In this document: one piece after another, positions 12,601 to 22,410 of the stretch
Layout of the letters: each line of letters starts with the position of its first letter
Numbering within the stretch: the stretch's first letter is position 1
From: Diphasiastrum complanatum
Lineage: Eukaryota > Streptophyta > Lycopodiopsida > Lycopodiales > Lycopodiaceae
Direction: 5' to 3'
Length of the DNA stretch: 64,000 bases
NCBI GenBank assembly: GCA_029204225.1
Contig: CM055097.1
Span: 1,783,414-1,847,413, forward strand
Translations under genes and position numbers: made by a program
Notes under the pieces: model-generated
What the model saw: the letters and a program-made list of their open reading frames with translations, nothing else
Databases searched by the model: none
Told to the model about the DNA's origin: nothing

Positions 12601-15600
12601 ATTGCCTGACTACTCAAAATATAATCTTTGGCTCTTCTACTATCGACAGATGGAGAAATATGAGGTTTAACTTTTTGTCTAGATGTAATTTGAATAAACT
12701 TCATAATTTTGGAGAAGGTCCTATTAAATGGTTTGTTTTTAAGTCTTTGCTTGTTAGTACTCATTATACAAATAACCATATTAGAATTTTGAATCACCTT
12801 AGACGTTTAGAGAAAAACATGTGCATTCCTCTAGGCCTCTTAGCCCAATCCATACCACCCAAGTAATCTATGTCATTTATAACATACGAAGTAGTAGTAT
12901 GGTATATGTTGGCCAAACTTTTCGGTCTGCTTTTGTACGTTTTCAAGGACATGTTCGAGAAGCTAGAAGAGTACATTCTAAGTTTCCTAAAGAAGAATCA
13001 AAACCTTTGTATACTGCTATAGCCAAATGTGGTTTTGAGTCTTTTCGGGTCTTTCCCATTGAGCACATTGCTGAAAAATTTTCTAATTCAAAAGAGTTTT
13101 TCAAGGTAGCATGGCTTCCTAAACTTTTTTGGATGAGAACTCTTCAGTCCTTTTTTCTTAGAGGTTATAATCTTGAGGGTAAGTCCAAGTTACGAAAGAG
13201 TAGAAACTTTGCCAAAAAGACTTCCATGTCGTGGAGAACCCACTCTAAACCTAAAAACATAACACCTTATGTTCACAATGAAGCCTATATCAGAACATCT
13301 ATCCCCTCCTCCAGATTGCTACATTCCACAAGCTGTGATCACACCTTCTCATCCCCTCCCTTCTCCTCGTGCTACTTTTAAAACTTCGAACTTTTTGCCC
13401 CCTAGTAATAATGTTGTCTCTAGAACGTTTGCTTATAGAGATTACGTAAGGAGGTTACTTTATTTGGATCGTGTTATGTCTTTGGGCAATCCTAAGAACC
13501 TGTTTCGGTTGCTCTATACTTTAGATAATATGTCTTGTCAAGATCTAGGTATTTCACATTCTCATTTTTATCAGCTTAAAACTCTTTAAAGTCGCTTTAT
13601 AAAATCCATAGCTAATGTTAAAACTAAATGTTTTACCTCTAGTAAAGATCTACTCATCACAATTTTTACTTCACCTGATCTTGACAAAATTAGTTTGAGC
13701 TCTATTCTTAGAAAGCCTGAAGTTATGAATGCACTTCCTCCTTGTGTGAAGAAAATTTGGAATCATCCTGTGGTTGCTTGGAAATATGTTAAAACTATAG
13801 GACAAAAAGCCTTTAATTATGCTGATATTGGTCGGAATCTTTCAGAAAAGAAAAGTTGTCTATCCTTAATAGCCCTCGTTCTTGTGGTGACTCCTTTTAT
13901 TCGAAGTTCTTTAGGTCATATTGTTACTGCAGATACATCAATCCTTCCCTCATCGTTTTTGAAAGAGTCCTTTTCTAAAGGCACTAAATTTTGTCCTCCT
14001 CTTTCAATAGATGCTTGCTTGTTAAAATCTATAACTACGAGTATTAATAAGTTCATTTACCATATTGAAGAATCTTTTGGAGTCCATGGTTTGTTATTAG
14101 AATGGAAAACTAAAGCTCTAAATTATGTAACTTTGAGTTTGAAAAAAGTTTCATCTGTCCCATCTTCTAATATTGATACTTCATTTTCTAATGAGGAGGA
14201 AGTTCTTCGTAAGTTTCATAGACGTTTTGTCATTTCATATGTGGATAAATGCGCAAACAATTTTGTATTTGTTTGCAAGAAATTCTATTTGGAATCGTTA
14301 TTGAATGAAGTCGGAACATATAACGCTTGTTCTCTTTCAACTATGAGTGTAATAAAATATCATCAAGATTTTTGTCATTCTTCTAACTTTAATTGTTACC
14401 CAAATCTTCCTTTTCTTTCTGCTGCTGGAAATTTCATAAAGTTCCTAAAAGGCCTAGGTTTATTGCAGCAGCCTATAACTACGTTGACTGACCTTTCTAA
14501 GTGGCTAAGTAGTTGCTTCAAAGCGTTGCTTCCTTCTATTAATGAGCTTTGGATAAACTTACTTAAGGATGCAGATGTTCCTGTTAGTTGTAGTTGGATT
14601 TTAAACGATTCTGTAGGTATTATAAAATTAATAAAGTTTTTCAATTCCTCTCGTACTTTAGAAGAAAAGACCCAACGTATGCTTCTTCAAACCTATGACT
14701 TCACAACGCTTTACACTAAAATCAATTTGGAAGATTTGAAGTTTCGTGTTAACAAGCTAATTCAAGATGTTTTTAGCAATAAACTAAAGGACACTTGATG
14801 CAAAGCTTTAAAAGTTGAAAAGAGTGCTTTGCATCTTGAGTTTTGTTGGCTTAAGAACAAAAATCAAGATGTCGATTCAAAGAAGAAAAGATTTACTAAA
14901 ATAGTTGAAGTTGAAGATGTTTGTTCTTGGCTGCACTTTCTCTTGGATAACTTGCATATTTCTCTAGGTGATTCGCTTTTTCAACAAACGATAGGTATTC
15001 CCATGGGTACTAATTGTGCTGTTCATCTAGCTAACTTTTATCTTTTCTCTTATGAATTTGAATTTATGCAAAGATTAGTTTCTTGTGGTACTTGTCCCAT
15101 CTTATTGCATAAATTAACTCATGTTAGAAGATATATTGATGACTTATTTGTTCCTGATCTTCCTAATTTTGGTAGTTTTGTATATAAAGACCCTAACGTT
15201 TTTGGTGGAGGAATCTATCCTAAAGACTCATGTGAACTTAATCGTACAACTAGTGATGATAAGTGCAATTTTTTAGACCTTTCTATAAGCCAGGGTAGGT
15301 TCGGTTTATTGGTTGATATTTTTGATAAAAGGTTGCAGCCAGAATATAGTAACTTGAACATAATTCGCATGCCTCATATTTCTTCAAATATTTCAGATTT
15401 TGTTAAATATGGAGTGATCACTTCTCAATTCTACAGGTTTTCTCGTCTTTGTACTAGTAGAGATGCTTTTGTAGACCAGTCAAGCAATCTAATCATTTTG
15501 TTACTCCATAAGGGTACTCGTTTAAGAAAATCATGAGAAAAGTTCGAACTGTTTTAGACTCTTTTGGTTTTATCTTTGGTGTTTCAGCTTATGGTATGTT

Positions 15601-17105
15601 TAAGATGATTAATCATAGAATCCAGAAAAGTGGGGAGCTAAGGAGCCCGCTTTGTTTCTAGTATTTTGTCTTTGTTTTAGTAACTCGTATACACATTATG
15701 ATCCTTGTTCTTATTTATTTTCATTTTATGTTTTGTTTTTATTTTATTTTTAATTAGATTTAATTTATAAATTTTATTTTTGAATCTTATTTTATTTAAA
15801 TAATAATTATTTTTTCTTTCTTCTTACTGATTGTCTTTTGCTTCTTAGTCAACACTGGGTCTACCCAAGAGAATCCGGATTCTTTCGAAACCCAGTTAGC
15901 AACTTATGCTTGGGTACTGATGAGACATAAGCAATGCTATTTGGCTAAGATTTTTTGTTTATTGAATTTTTTATTGTTGTTTTGACTTAGATCCTTTGAC
16001 TTTTTGAGTTGCTCATATATTGTTTCTAAGGTTTACCTTATGACATCACTGACTTCTCTATATAAATTTGTGAAATTGGATGTATTCTAATTTCACAAAT
16101 AGATATATATATATAACATGCTTATATACCCATGAGCTAACATAACTTAAGGGAAAAACTGTTAAAGGTTGGTAGATTGAGACCTCAATTGTAGCTGTCT
16201 TTTTGGCTAGCCCCCCAGTCATGTCGCTCAAGGACATAAGATTCTCACCCCCTTAAAGTACATGGTTATTTGAGATAAACTTTTTGGAACAATAATCTTC
16301 TAATTCTCATCTTTGATCTATCTTTCTAAGTTTTTTTTGAGCCAAATTCATTTTTGAACATTAAACAAGAAATTTATCTCACTCATACGTGAAGGGTTTT
16401 CCAAGGAGAGTGGTTCAATTTATCAAAAGATGAAAGTTAAGTTCAGAAATGACAATATTTAGTAAGGCTATAGTTACATCAAATTGGTGGCTCTATGCTG
16501 GAGCATAAAAGCATTAAATCAGACCGAGTACACACAAGAGGTAATTTTCCGACTTACATATTCTTAATTCAGTATAATGTATTGTTTCAATTTTGTGATA
16601 TATATGATCATTAACTCACAGGAAACCATTGGTGGAGAAGTTCAGACTCCTTGTGGAGTTGCAAATGTGGAGTTCATTGATCCAAGAGAGCCCGTGAAGG
16701 TCAGCCAGCAACAATCAATATATTTAAATTTTGGACTTTTATATTCTGAATCAATGCATTGTATGCCAATTGCCTGTTATGCGGAAGAGTTGTGTTATAG
16801 AAGAAGAAAAGTTGTTGGTTAAAACCTGATCTAATTCTTTTACAGGTAGTGCCTATTTTGAGGGCAGGGCTAGTGCTTGTGGAGCATGTCTCCTCTGTCC
16901 TTCCAGCAACCCAAACATACCATCTAGGTTTTGGACTTGAGTATTCTCTCCCTTACTCTTATATTGTACTGCTACATCAAATAATTTGTAGATAATATTG
17001 TACAACTCAAGCAATTTTGTTTGTATCAGGCTTATGCATAAGTTCATTTTGTACAGGTTTCGTTCGAAACGAAGTCACATTGCAACCAACTCTTTACTTG
17101 AACAA

Positions 17106-17164
<59 letters not shown>

Positions 17165-18935
17165 CTTTATGTGGGAGCTCTGTTTTTCTTCGTTGGAATT
17201 AACAATATCATTGGGCCAAGGGTCCAATGACAAGAAAAAATAAAGAAGTGGAGTTTCTCCTCCCTGTTGAGAGAGTTGAAAGCAGTTTGTGTTATTTATT
17301 TTCCTTTTCTTAACATCCATCTTTATTTCTCAAATTGAACCTGGCTAACTTTAGTGCTTTTTTTTTGTTGAATATCTCTATCTATGTCTTGGTCTGAAAG
17401 CTTGTTTGCAAAGCTCAAATCAAACTGGCCTCCTAGGTAAGCAGCAATTTCATGCTGTGCAATATTTGGAGAAAAGAACATCCATCGTCAAAAGTTTTAG
17501 TTGATATAGTAATCTTTTGGAAACTGAGCTCAATGCTGTTTCTATTTGAAGTCATTAGTGAAGATGATTATCTTTTTATAATTATGGTAATTCAAAGGTA
17601 CCCACTTTTAAAAGAGATGATACTATATTTGTGAGGACTCTGGTTTTCCATACTCATGAACAATAAGTAATGGTGATCCACCTTACACCTGCATTCAATT
17701 CCATTCTTTGTGATGGAGAAAAAGTTAGACCAGCTTCAAATTTCTTGGAAGAGTAGACGGGGATATTAAGAAATGTCATAATCTATGAGCTGCTACATGT
17801 TCTAAGAAGAAAGAGTTTCTTACTTGCGTTATTAAGAATTACACTGATTGAGTTTGAAAGTAATCTAGTACAATAAATTTGTCTGTACGTATCCCAATTT
17901 CTGAGTCTGCCTTCTTTCAAAAGCTCATATCTGAGCTCCTGTCCTATCTTCCTAAGTAATTGTCATTTCATCAACTTCTATGAAAAGCCTTATAAGTGGC
18001 ATATGCTTTGGTCAATGCTGTTTCCCTTTTGTCAGTGGATTGTCATGCTTAAATTACAGGTCACAGATAAAATGTTATTATTTTGTCTCTAGTAGCCAGT
18101 TTTTGTGACATGCACCTTTTCTTCTCATGCAGGCTTCCAGATCGATTCCCTGATAGTTCGCTTATATTAGTTGCAGATCCAATGCTTGCCACAGGTGTCT
18201 AGCTTTCTACTTTTAGAAGCTGTAACAGAAACAGACGACTAGGTTCAAATTTCAAGGAATGTCTAGATGACCTTTGGGTTTGTTAGCATTATAGAATTGC
18301 AATTCTTGAATTGTTATCACAGGTGGGACGATTGTTGCTGCCATCGAGGAACTTACAAGCAGAGGTGCCGATGTGAAAAACTTACGTGTGGTGAGTTGTC
18401 CATCTGGTTTATGGCCTTTTGTATTTTTTGAAACGTTAATGCTTTTCTGCACATAAGAAGTAAAAGGTAAATGAATGTTTTATAACATGCCTGAATATGC
18501 ATGCTAGGTGGCTGCTGTGGCTGCTCCTCCAGCATTGAAAATACTTAGTGAAAAATTTCCAGGGTACACAATATTTCTTAATTGCTTTCATGCACTGTTA
18601 TTCTGGTTGGTTGATTTGTCTCTTAGTAGGGTGACAATAATCTTCTCTTAAGTTTTTGGATTTGTGCAGGCTTCGGGTTTACACTGGTACAATTGATCCA
18701 GGGTTGAACGAGAAGGGGTCAGTATACTGCTTACTTTAATGCAAACTTGGTACTGCTCCATGTTGCTGACATCAGGAAGTTGCTTGTCAGATTACTGCAA
18801 GAAACTGTTGCTTTTCTTGTTTAACTTGGCAAGCATAGCTGGAAAAGGATTTATGGCGATGATGATGTTTTATTCTTTTGCAGTTATATTGTCCCTGGCC
18901 TAGGAGATGCTGGAGATCGCAGCTTTGGTACTTAA
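2878..18935 (+). CDS. UPP: Uracil phosphoribosyltransferase, plastid type, 12 exons
   Basis: Makes UMP from uracil and PRPP in pyrimidine salvage; the leader (Ser/Ala/Lys-rich, few acidic residues, residues 1 to about 75) suggests plastid import. Exons, all GT-AG and in phase: 2878-2952, 3055-3225, 8579-8657, 9989-10047, 16622-16699, 16846-16927, 17057-17105, 18133-18194, 18323-18390, 18508-18563, 18670-18717, 18884-18935. They sum to 879 nt, 292 residues plus stop, matching the plant plastid enzyme in length. Landmarks: VPPHPLIKHWVSVLRNE, AELGRLLIYEASRDWL, VEFIDPREPV, VVPILRAGL, the PRPP-binding loop VADPMLATGGTI, and the uracil-binding end GYIVPGLGDAGDRSFGT. The start is the first ATG of the in-frame leader. 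Introns 2 and 4 are inflated by transposons. No coding lesion seen, so it is probably functional. The last exon could instead splice at 18,928 to a short exon near 19,424. Confidence 0.93.
4232..4550 (+). mobile_element. Solo LTR with 5-bp target site duplication
   Basis: A 319-bp insert starts TGTTAAGG and ends CGTAACA (inverted ends TGTTA/TAACA). It is flanked by TGAAG at 4,227-4,231 and TGAAG at 4,551-4,555. It sits inside the copia protease region, and removing insert plus one TGAAG restores the host copia reading frame. A TATA-like CTCTATATAGAGAGG lies near 4,290. No internal coding is present, as expected after LTR-LTR recombination. Confidence 0.85.
4683..4802 (+). repeat. 60-bp tandem duplication
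   Basis: Two adjacent 60-bp units starting AAGACAAAGAGCATAATCAC (4,683 and 4,743) differ at a single position (CACAAATGG versus CACGAATGG). It is a recent local duplication inside the copia relic. Confidence 0.9.
5680..6310 (+). pseudogene. hAT transposase relic (BED finger plus DUF659) in intron 2
   Basis: Positions 5,690-5,840 encode a degenerate BED-type zinc finger (VWEHVEV.GEAGKTGRACGV, then CKYC). After an acidic linker containing GLEEETPKGASTAAS, positions about 6,070-6,200 encode the conserved start of DUF659 (FYANAIPSNVVRSRYFQ, TTGEVGP). The end near 6,290 reads EDSSLLSSMSIE, with some resemblance to plant hAT C-termini. Stops and frame changes are frequent. The large catalytic and hATC parts are deleted. 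It lies in the sense orientation of the host gene. Confidence 0.65.
6494..6578 (+). repeat. (CT)n(TG)n microsatellite
   Basis: About 66 bp of pure CT dinucleotides run straight into about 20 bp of TG within intron 2 of the uracil phosphoribosyltransferase gene. The reading frames here are artefacts of the repeat. Confidence 0.98.
6690..7880 (-). pseudogene. Ty1/copia integrase-RT relic, antisense in intron 2
   Basis: Read on the minus strand, 7,840-7,380 shows late-integrase motifs (KGMWLSTE, KEGFSGHKP, RVFGCIVYV). 7,000-6,720 shows the start of the reverse transcriptase (KKPIGTTG, KHKFNGS, EGIDYKEVIAFVA). Stops are frequent and the rest of the reverse transcriptase is absent. It inserted antisense to the host gene and is not part of the copia relic at 4-5 kb. 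Confidence 0.8.
7881..8578. other. Rest of intron 2, nothing recognised
   Basis: AT-rich intronic sequence. Short open frames on both strands show no family motif. The polypyrimidine tract and acceptor TTTACAG are at 8,572-8,578. Confidence 0.5.
8658..9346. other. Start of intron 3, no gene seen
   Basis: Donor GTACGT at 8,658. Around 9,085-9,145 are scattered GATCCGGAAC/GTTCTGGATC-like words related to the 12-nt minisatellite at 9,347. Confidence 0.5.
9347..9394 (+). repeat. 12-nt minisatellite of CGTTCCGGA
   Basis: Four adjacent 12-nt units: GCGTTCCGGATC, ACGTTCCGGAAC, GCGTTCCGGATT and GCGTTCCGGAAC. Each has a palindromic TTCCGGAA/T core. It lies in intron 3 of the uracil phosphoribosyltransferase gene and is GC-rich against an AT-rich background. 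Confidence 0.9.
9574..9626 (+). repeat. (GA)n microsatellite
   Basis: About 53 bp of uninterrupted GA dinucleotides in intron 3. Confidence 0.97.
10048..11078. other. Intron 4 before the Penelope-like element
   Basis: Donor GTGAGA at 10,048. Non-coding, AT-rich. A 75-codon minus-strand open frame near 10,750-10,977 has no recognisable motif. Confidence 0.5.
11079..11516 (+). repeat. Penelope pseudo-LTR, upstream copy
   Basis: A 438-bp direct repeat starting ATTTTGTCTTTGTTTTAG and ending CACAAATAGATAT. It matches 15,663-16,106 with few differences. It corresponds to the 3' untranslated part of the element, so it is probably the end of a 5'-truncated tandem copy. It contains CTGGGTC (11,271), GAAACCCAG (11,303) and CTGATGAG (11,334). 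Confidence 0.9.
12821..13381 (+). pseudogene. GIY-YIG endonuclease domain of the Penelope-like element
   Basis: Presumed to nick the target DNA for target-primed reverse transcription. The open frame of about 186 codons carries the domain near residues 12-110: VIYVIYN and MVYVGQT form the GIY..YIG core, RFQGHVREARR supplies the expected arginine helix, and the glutamate is probably in FPIEHI. The domain ends with LRGYNLEG, similar to other GIY-YIG proteins. It is in frame 2 while the reverse transcriptase downstream is in frame 3, so at least one frameshift separates them. An open frame at 12,660-12,866 may be its upstream part. I could not confirm the zinc-finger (CCHH) motif known upstream of this domain in some families. 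Confidence 0.8.
13269..15661 (+). pseudogene. Penelope-type reverse transcriptase
   Basis: Copies element RNA into DNA. Three segments (13,269-13,589, 13,695-14,798, 14,829-15,536) share one frame and are split only by stops near 13,587 and 14,796. Motifs in order: RKPEVMNALPPCVKKIW (N-terminal), YDFTTLYTKI (RT motif with catalytic Asp), IGIPMGTNCAVHLANFYL, RRYIDDLF (catalytic Asp pair), CNFLDLSI, and SQFYRFSRLCTSRDAF at the end. The PMGTN..LAN and RYIDD motifs are diagnostic of Penelope-like enzymes. A late frameshift near 15,480-15,510 moves the C-terminus (GYSFKKIMRKVRTVLD) to another frame, ending at a TAG about 15,659. The few lesions suggest recent loss of function. Confidence 0.88.
15663..16106 (+). 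repeat. Penelope pseudo-LTR, downstream copy
   Basis: A 444-bp repeat of 11,079-11,516, starting one base after the reverse transcriptase stop and ending at an (AT)n run. It carries the same CTGGGTC, GAAACCCAG and CTGATGAG words (15,855, 15,887, 15,917). Confidence 0.9.
17109..17162 (+). repeat. (AG)n microsatellite at a splice donor
   Basis: About 54 bp of AG repeats that begin 4 nt into intron 7, so the donor reads AACAA|GTAAGAGAGAG. A long purine tract at this position could affect use of the donor. Confidence 0.97.
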
Positions 18936-19482
18936 TCTTGGATTGAGTTCACTTGGTTTCTAGATTATGTTGTGGAAATGGAATTTCATTCCCTACAAAT
19001 AATCAAAACTTTGATGAAGGCAGGGAGGCAAGAGGTGAAATACAAGATAGTGAGATACTTTTAAGCAAGGTCTATCTTGTTTGCCTTTTAAGGGTGACAA
19101 GGCAGCATATACAGCCAGGCCAATTCAATGACCCATTCCCAAAGTCACCTTTGTCATGCATGATGCTCCAAACTGGAAGGTGCCAAAAATTTCTTGTGTT
19201 TCAAATGAAAGATGCCAAAAGGAAGTTTGTGCCATTGCTCACATCACTGCATGTAGTTTTCTCACAGGCTAGTGTCTATTCTTGCAATATGTTGGGAGAA
19301 GGCACTGGCAAACTTGATGAATGAATCTGCAATGACTATGTGAAGCTGTTAACCATGGCATTTTAAAACCATATCCAAAAACATCTTGAAAGTGTACCAC
19401 ACTTAGGGTGTCATTTATTTGCAGGCGTTTGGAGCTATTAGTTGCATTGTTGCCTGATCGGTAGAAGAATGCAATTTTTGTT

Positions 19483-19488
19483 AATAAA
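19483..19488 (+). terminator. Candidate poly(A) signal of the uracil phosphoribosyltransferase gene
   Basis: AATAAA 548 bp after the stop codon. Another AATAAA lies near 19,850. Either could define the 3' end; no transcript data are available here. Confidence 0.4.
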
Positions 19489-19499
19489 CCTGGGCGAGA

Positions 19500-21635
19500 A
19501 TGCCATCTTTCAAGAAAAGGTCAGTAAGTCTGCATCCAATTGTACCTTACCCACATTTAAGTAGCTTTGACATTTAAGCTACAGGGTAGAATTCACAGTC
19601 GCTATTTCTGCAATAGTGATGAGCTCAACAAGAAGATTGCTATCAAGTGTCACAATTTGAGAAAACGACTCACTTAACTATAGCGTTAAATTGATGCTAC
19701 ATTCTTATTTCATGAGAGCTATTCACTGTTTTGATTTTGTATGACTTGTTGAGATGCATGCTAAAAGCAAATTTCAAGGCCCCCACTTGCCGCTTTGGAA
19801 ATGAGAGTTTTAAAACTTTCTCATAATATGTGTGATGACTGTGTTCCAACAATAAAGACCTTGCCATTGGATGCTAGTGCAGAGGATAGGAAGGTGCTTT
19901 TTATTCAAAACTTTAGTTATTAGAACAAATCTTGTAGTAGGGCTGACAACTCAAAAGCATTACGATACATGAGTTTTATAGTAAGAATTAAAGCATGCGT
20001 TGCTCACCTGAGAATTAATAGAACAAGAATAGGAAGGATGTTTGCCTGCTAAAGAGTTTGAAGGGGTTTGATGCCCCTAAAATGTACTATTATGTTTTCA
20101 AAAACATTTGGTTAGAACTTCAACTGCATGATCATGTACGAGAAAATTGAAATAGTATCATTCAAGGTGTAGTCACATGAAGACATTTTGGTGAATATTT
20201 GGGATGGAACTTATAGGTGAAAATTACAGCTGAGGGCTTCTTATATGTAGATTTGTACACAAAAGTTTCAATTTAAGGCACAACCGCATGAATTCATTTA
20301 TGTAGATATTGAAAGTTGTAAGCCTTTAATGGTGAAAAGATGCCAAGGAAATCATTTTTGTTAACTTTTTTTTATGGGTCACTATGAGTAGGTAATGTAC
20401 GGTTCTGTATAAACCATTAGTCACTTGCTATGGAAAATTGAGTTTCTAAAGTTCATTGACGATCTTGCACCAATTGAGAACACTAGGCAATCACTTGAGC
20501 GCCCATCCAAATTAGCGCATCCCTCTAACAAATGAAAGATTTTGACATGTGAATGTTGGGTCTCATTTGTATTGACTTTCAAGCCACAAGTCAAATTTGT
20601 ATTGCTTAGGAAATGTTTGAAACAAAGAGTGGTAGGTTTGCAGCGAAACCAAAAGAAGAAACATGGTAGTCATCTGGATGCTTTCAGATCTACTCAAATA
20701 TAGGGAGTTTGTGGACCTAATGACACTACTTCTAGAGTGTGGTTGGCTTTATCAATGTAATAGTCAAGAATTTTCCTTCTCATTCTATCCTTCGAAGTTA
20801 AGTTTTTGTGAGGCGGATAGATCTTAGTTGCATGGGTGGTTTGTCTCCCACTAGTCTCTTTGTGTGTTGACCTTGTCCTCATCTTAGTAGCTTTCTTGGT
20901 GGTCTTTACAATATCCATTGGTAACAAATTTTTTTGAAAATTAAGACATGATTAATCCAAGGCAGATTTTTTGATGAATGTCTTGCAAATAAAGGCTAGA
21001 TTATTAAATGCTTTGTCCAATCTAGAAATATAGAAAGTTTTACTAAGTCTTTTATTTTTTCTTGGAAAGTTGAAAAAGAAAACAACATTGTAAGTTAGTA
21101 ATCTATCATTACCAATGTTGCATTTTGCAGAACTATGGCTTTGAATTGTAACAAAAGGTTATTATCCAAGATAATAGGATTTATAACAAAGGCAAAAGAA
21201 ATCCACACCCTTTCTAGTTCAATCATCACATCTTGAATACATGGTCTCCTAGCTAGGATATGATTTAGCTTCTTGTTAATTTCTTTTTTCACTGATTCTA
21301 TTTTGATGATGTTAGTGTTAGGAGATACTACACGACCCATGGTTAAAAAATATACAGGACCAAGTTGTGATCAGTGTGTTACAAAGGCAGTCCTCAATAT
21401 GTTTAAGTTTGAAGTTACAAAATACATCTTTGGGTTTGTAGAGGAATTTCATCTTAGTATGAGTAAAATACCAACCAAGCATAATACTATCCCAGGTATT
21501 TTGCTCGATATGTATTCAATATGCTATCATAGCTACTGATACCAGGACCCAGTTAGTAGATACTAAATAGATCATAGTAGACTGTAGCTAAATTTTAATT
21601 TTCGTCGGTTTCAATGTGCATTGTGACATGTGCAT
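19500..21635. other. Intergenic, nothing recognised
   Basis: AT-rich sequence with short open frames on both strands. None carries a motif I can name. Confidence 0.5.
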
Positions 21636-22265
21636 AGGTTAATCCCGATCTAATCGATGTGGCAAAGGTTCCAAAGTTGCCACCATAAGACCAGTCAGAG
21701 GAGGACGTGTACACATTCCTCCATGAGGAGGCCATGCAGAGTGCATGTGAGAAATTAGGATTTAGCTCTAGCCTCTAGGCTCTTAGAAGTTAGTAGTAAG
21801 TACTTACTATCAAGGTTGTCAACTTGACGTTGCATGCTTCTGACTTGTCAATTCAGGCTTGTTAGTTCAAAGATGATAGTGTGTCACTTGTCTAAGCTCT
21901 TGAATTAAATTTTTGAAGTTCGAACTAATTATTGTAATTTACTAGTTTGCACAATACGTTTGTCCCTCCTTGTGTGCAATGTGCAGGACCTATCACTTGA
22001 GTAGAGCACAGAGGAGGGCAGGACAACTCCCGTGGTCACACCCCTAACGACGAGGATGAGTCTGAGTCTGACGCATCGTCAGGGTCAAAGTCCTCAGAGG
22101 AGGAGGAGTATGTGGATGAGGAGTCCGAGGAGGGCGAGGATGAGGACGAGGGGCATCATACCTCTGCCTCGGATGAGGATTTCGCAGCTGCCACTCGAGA
22201 GATTACACTAGGCTCCACAACACCAGCGAGCAGGAGGAGACTCAGGCCTAGGAGAGCTTAGAGTG
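21636..22265 (+). pseudogene. Unassigned coding remnant with acidic C-terminus
   Basis: Two coding-like blocks. 21,640-21,760 reads NPDLIDVAKVPKLP then QSEEDVYTFLHEEAMQSA. 22,015-22,260 reads a long acidic tail (DEDESESDASS, EEEEYVDEESEEGEDEDEG), then TPASRRRLRPRRA and a stop. An AG acceptor-like site ends the gap at about 21,987. Similar acidic, Arg-ending tails are seen on some plant transposases, but I cannot assign a family. GC content is higher than the surroundings. Confidence 0.35.
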
Positions 22266-22410
22266 CTCAGTGTACATTGTAGATTAGTTACTAGTAGTTT
22301 GGACTCTGGAGTCTGTAGATAGATCATAGTAGCTGTAATTACATAGTATTGATGAGCATCGACTCTTGAGCTATTTACACATCATGATTTATCATCAGAC
22401 ATGTCGCATG

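Larger units (their letters stand above)
11079..16106 (+). mobile_element. Penelope-like retroelement with upstream GIY-YIG domain, in intron 4
   Basis: A 5.0-kb element: direct repeat (11,079-11,516), about 1.1 kb of 5' sequence, GIY-YIG nuclease coding (12,821-13,381), Penelope-type reverse transcriptase coding (13,269-15,661), then the second direct repeat (15,663-16,106) beginning right after the ORF end and running into an (AT)n tract. The repeats are about 440 bp and nearly identical over the aligned stretch, in the same orientation, so they fit the pseudo-LTR arrangement of Penelope-like elements and not true LTRs (no TG...CA ends). The nuclease precedes the reverse transcriptase, unlike canonical Penelope/Athena types where it follows. 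Only a few stops and frameshifts are present, so insertion looks fairly young. It is in the same orientation as the host gene. Confidence 0.85.

Noticed and set aside
18953-19324. 123-codon frame after the uracil phosphoribosyltransferase stop
   Set aside because: Lies in the expected 3' untranslated region and has no recognisable motif.
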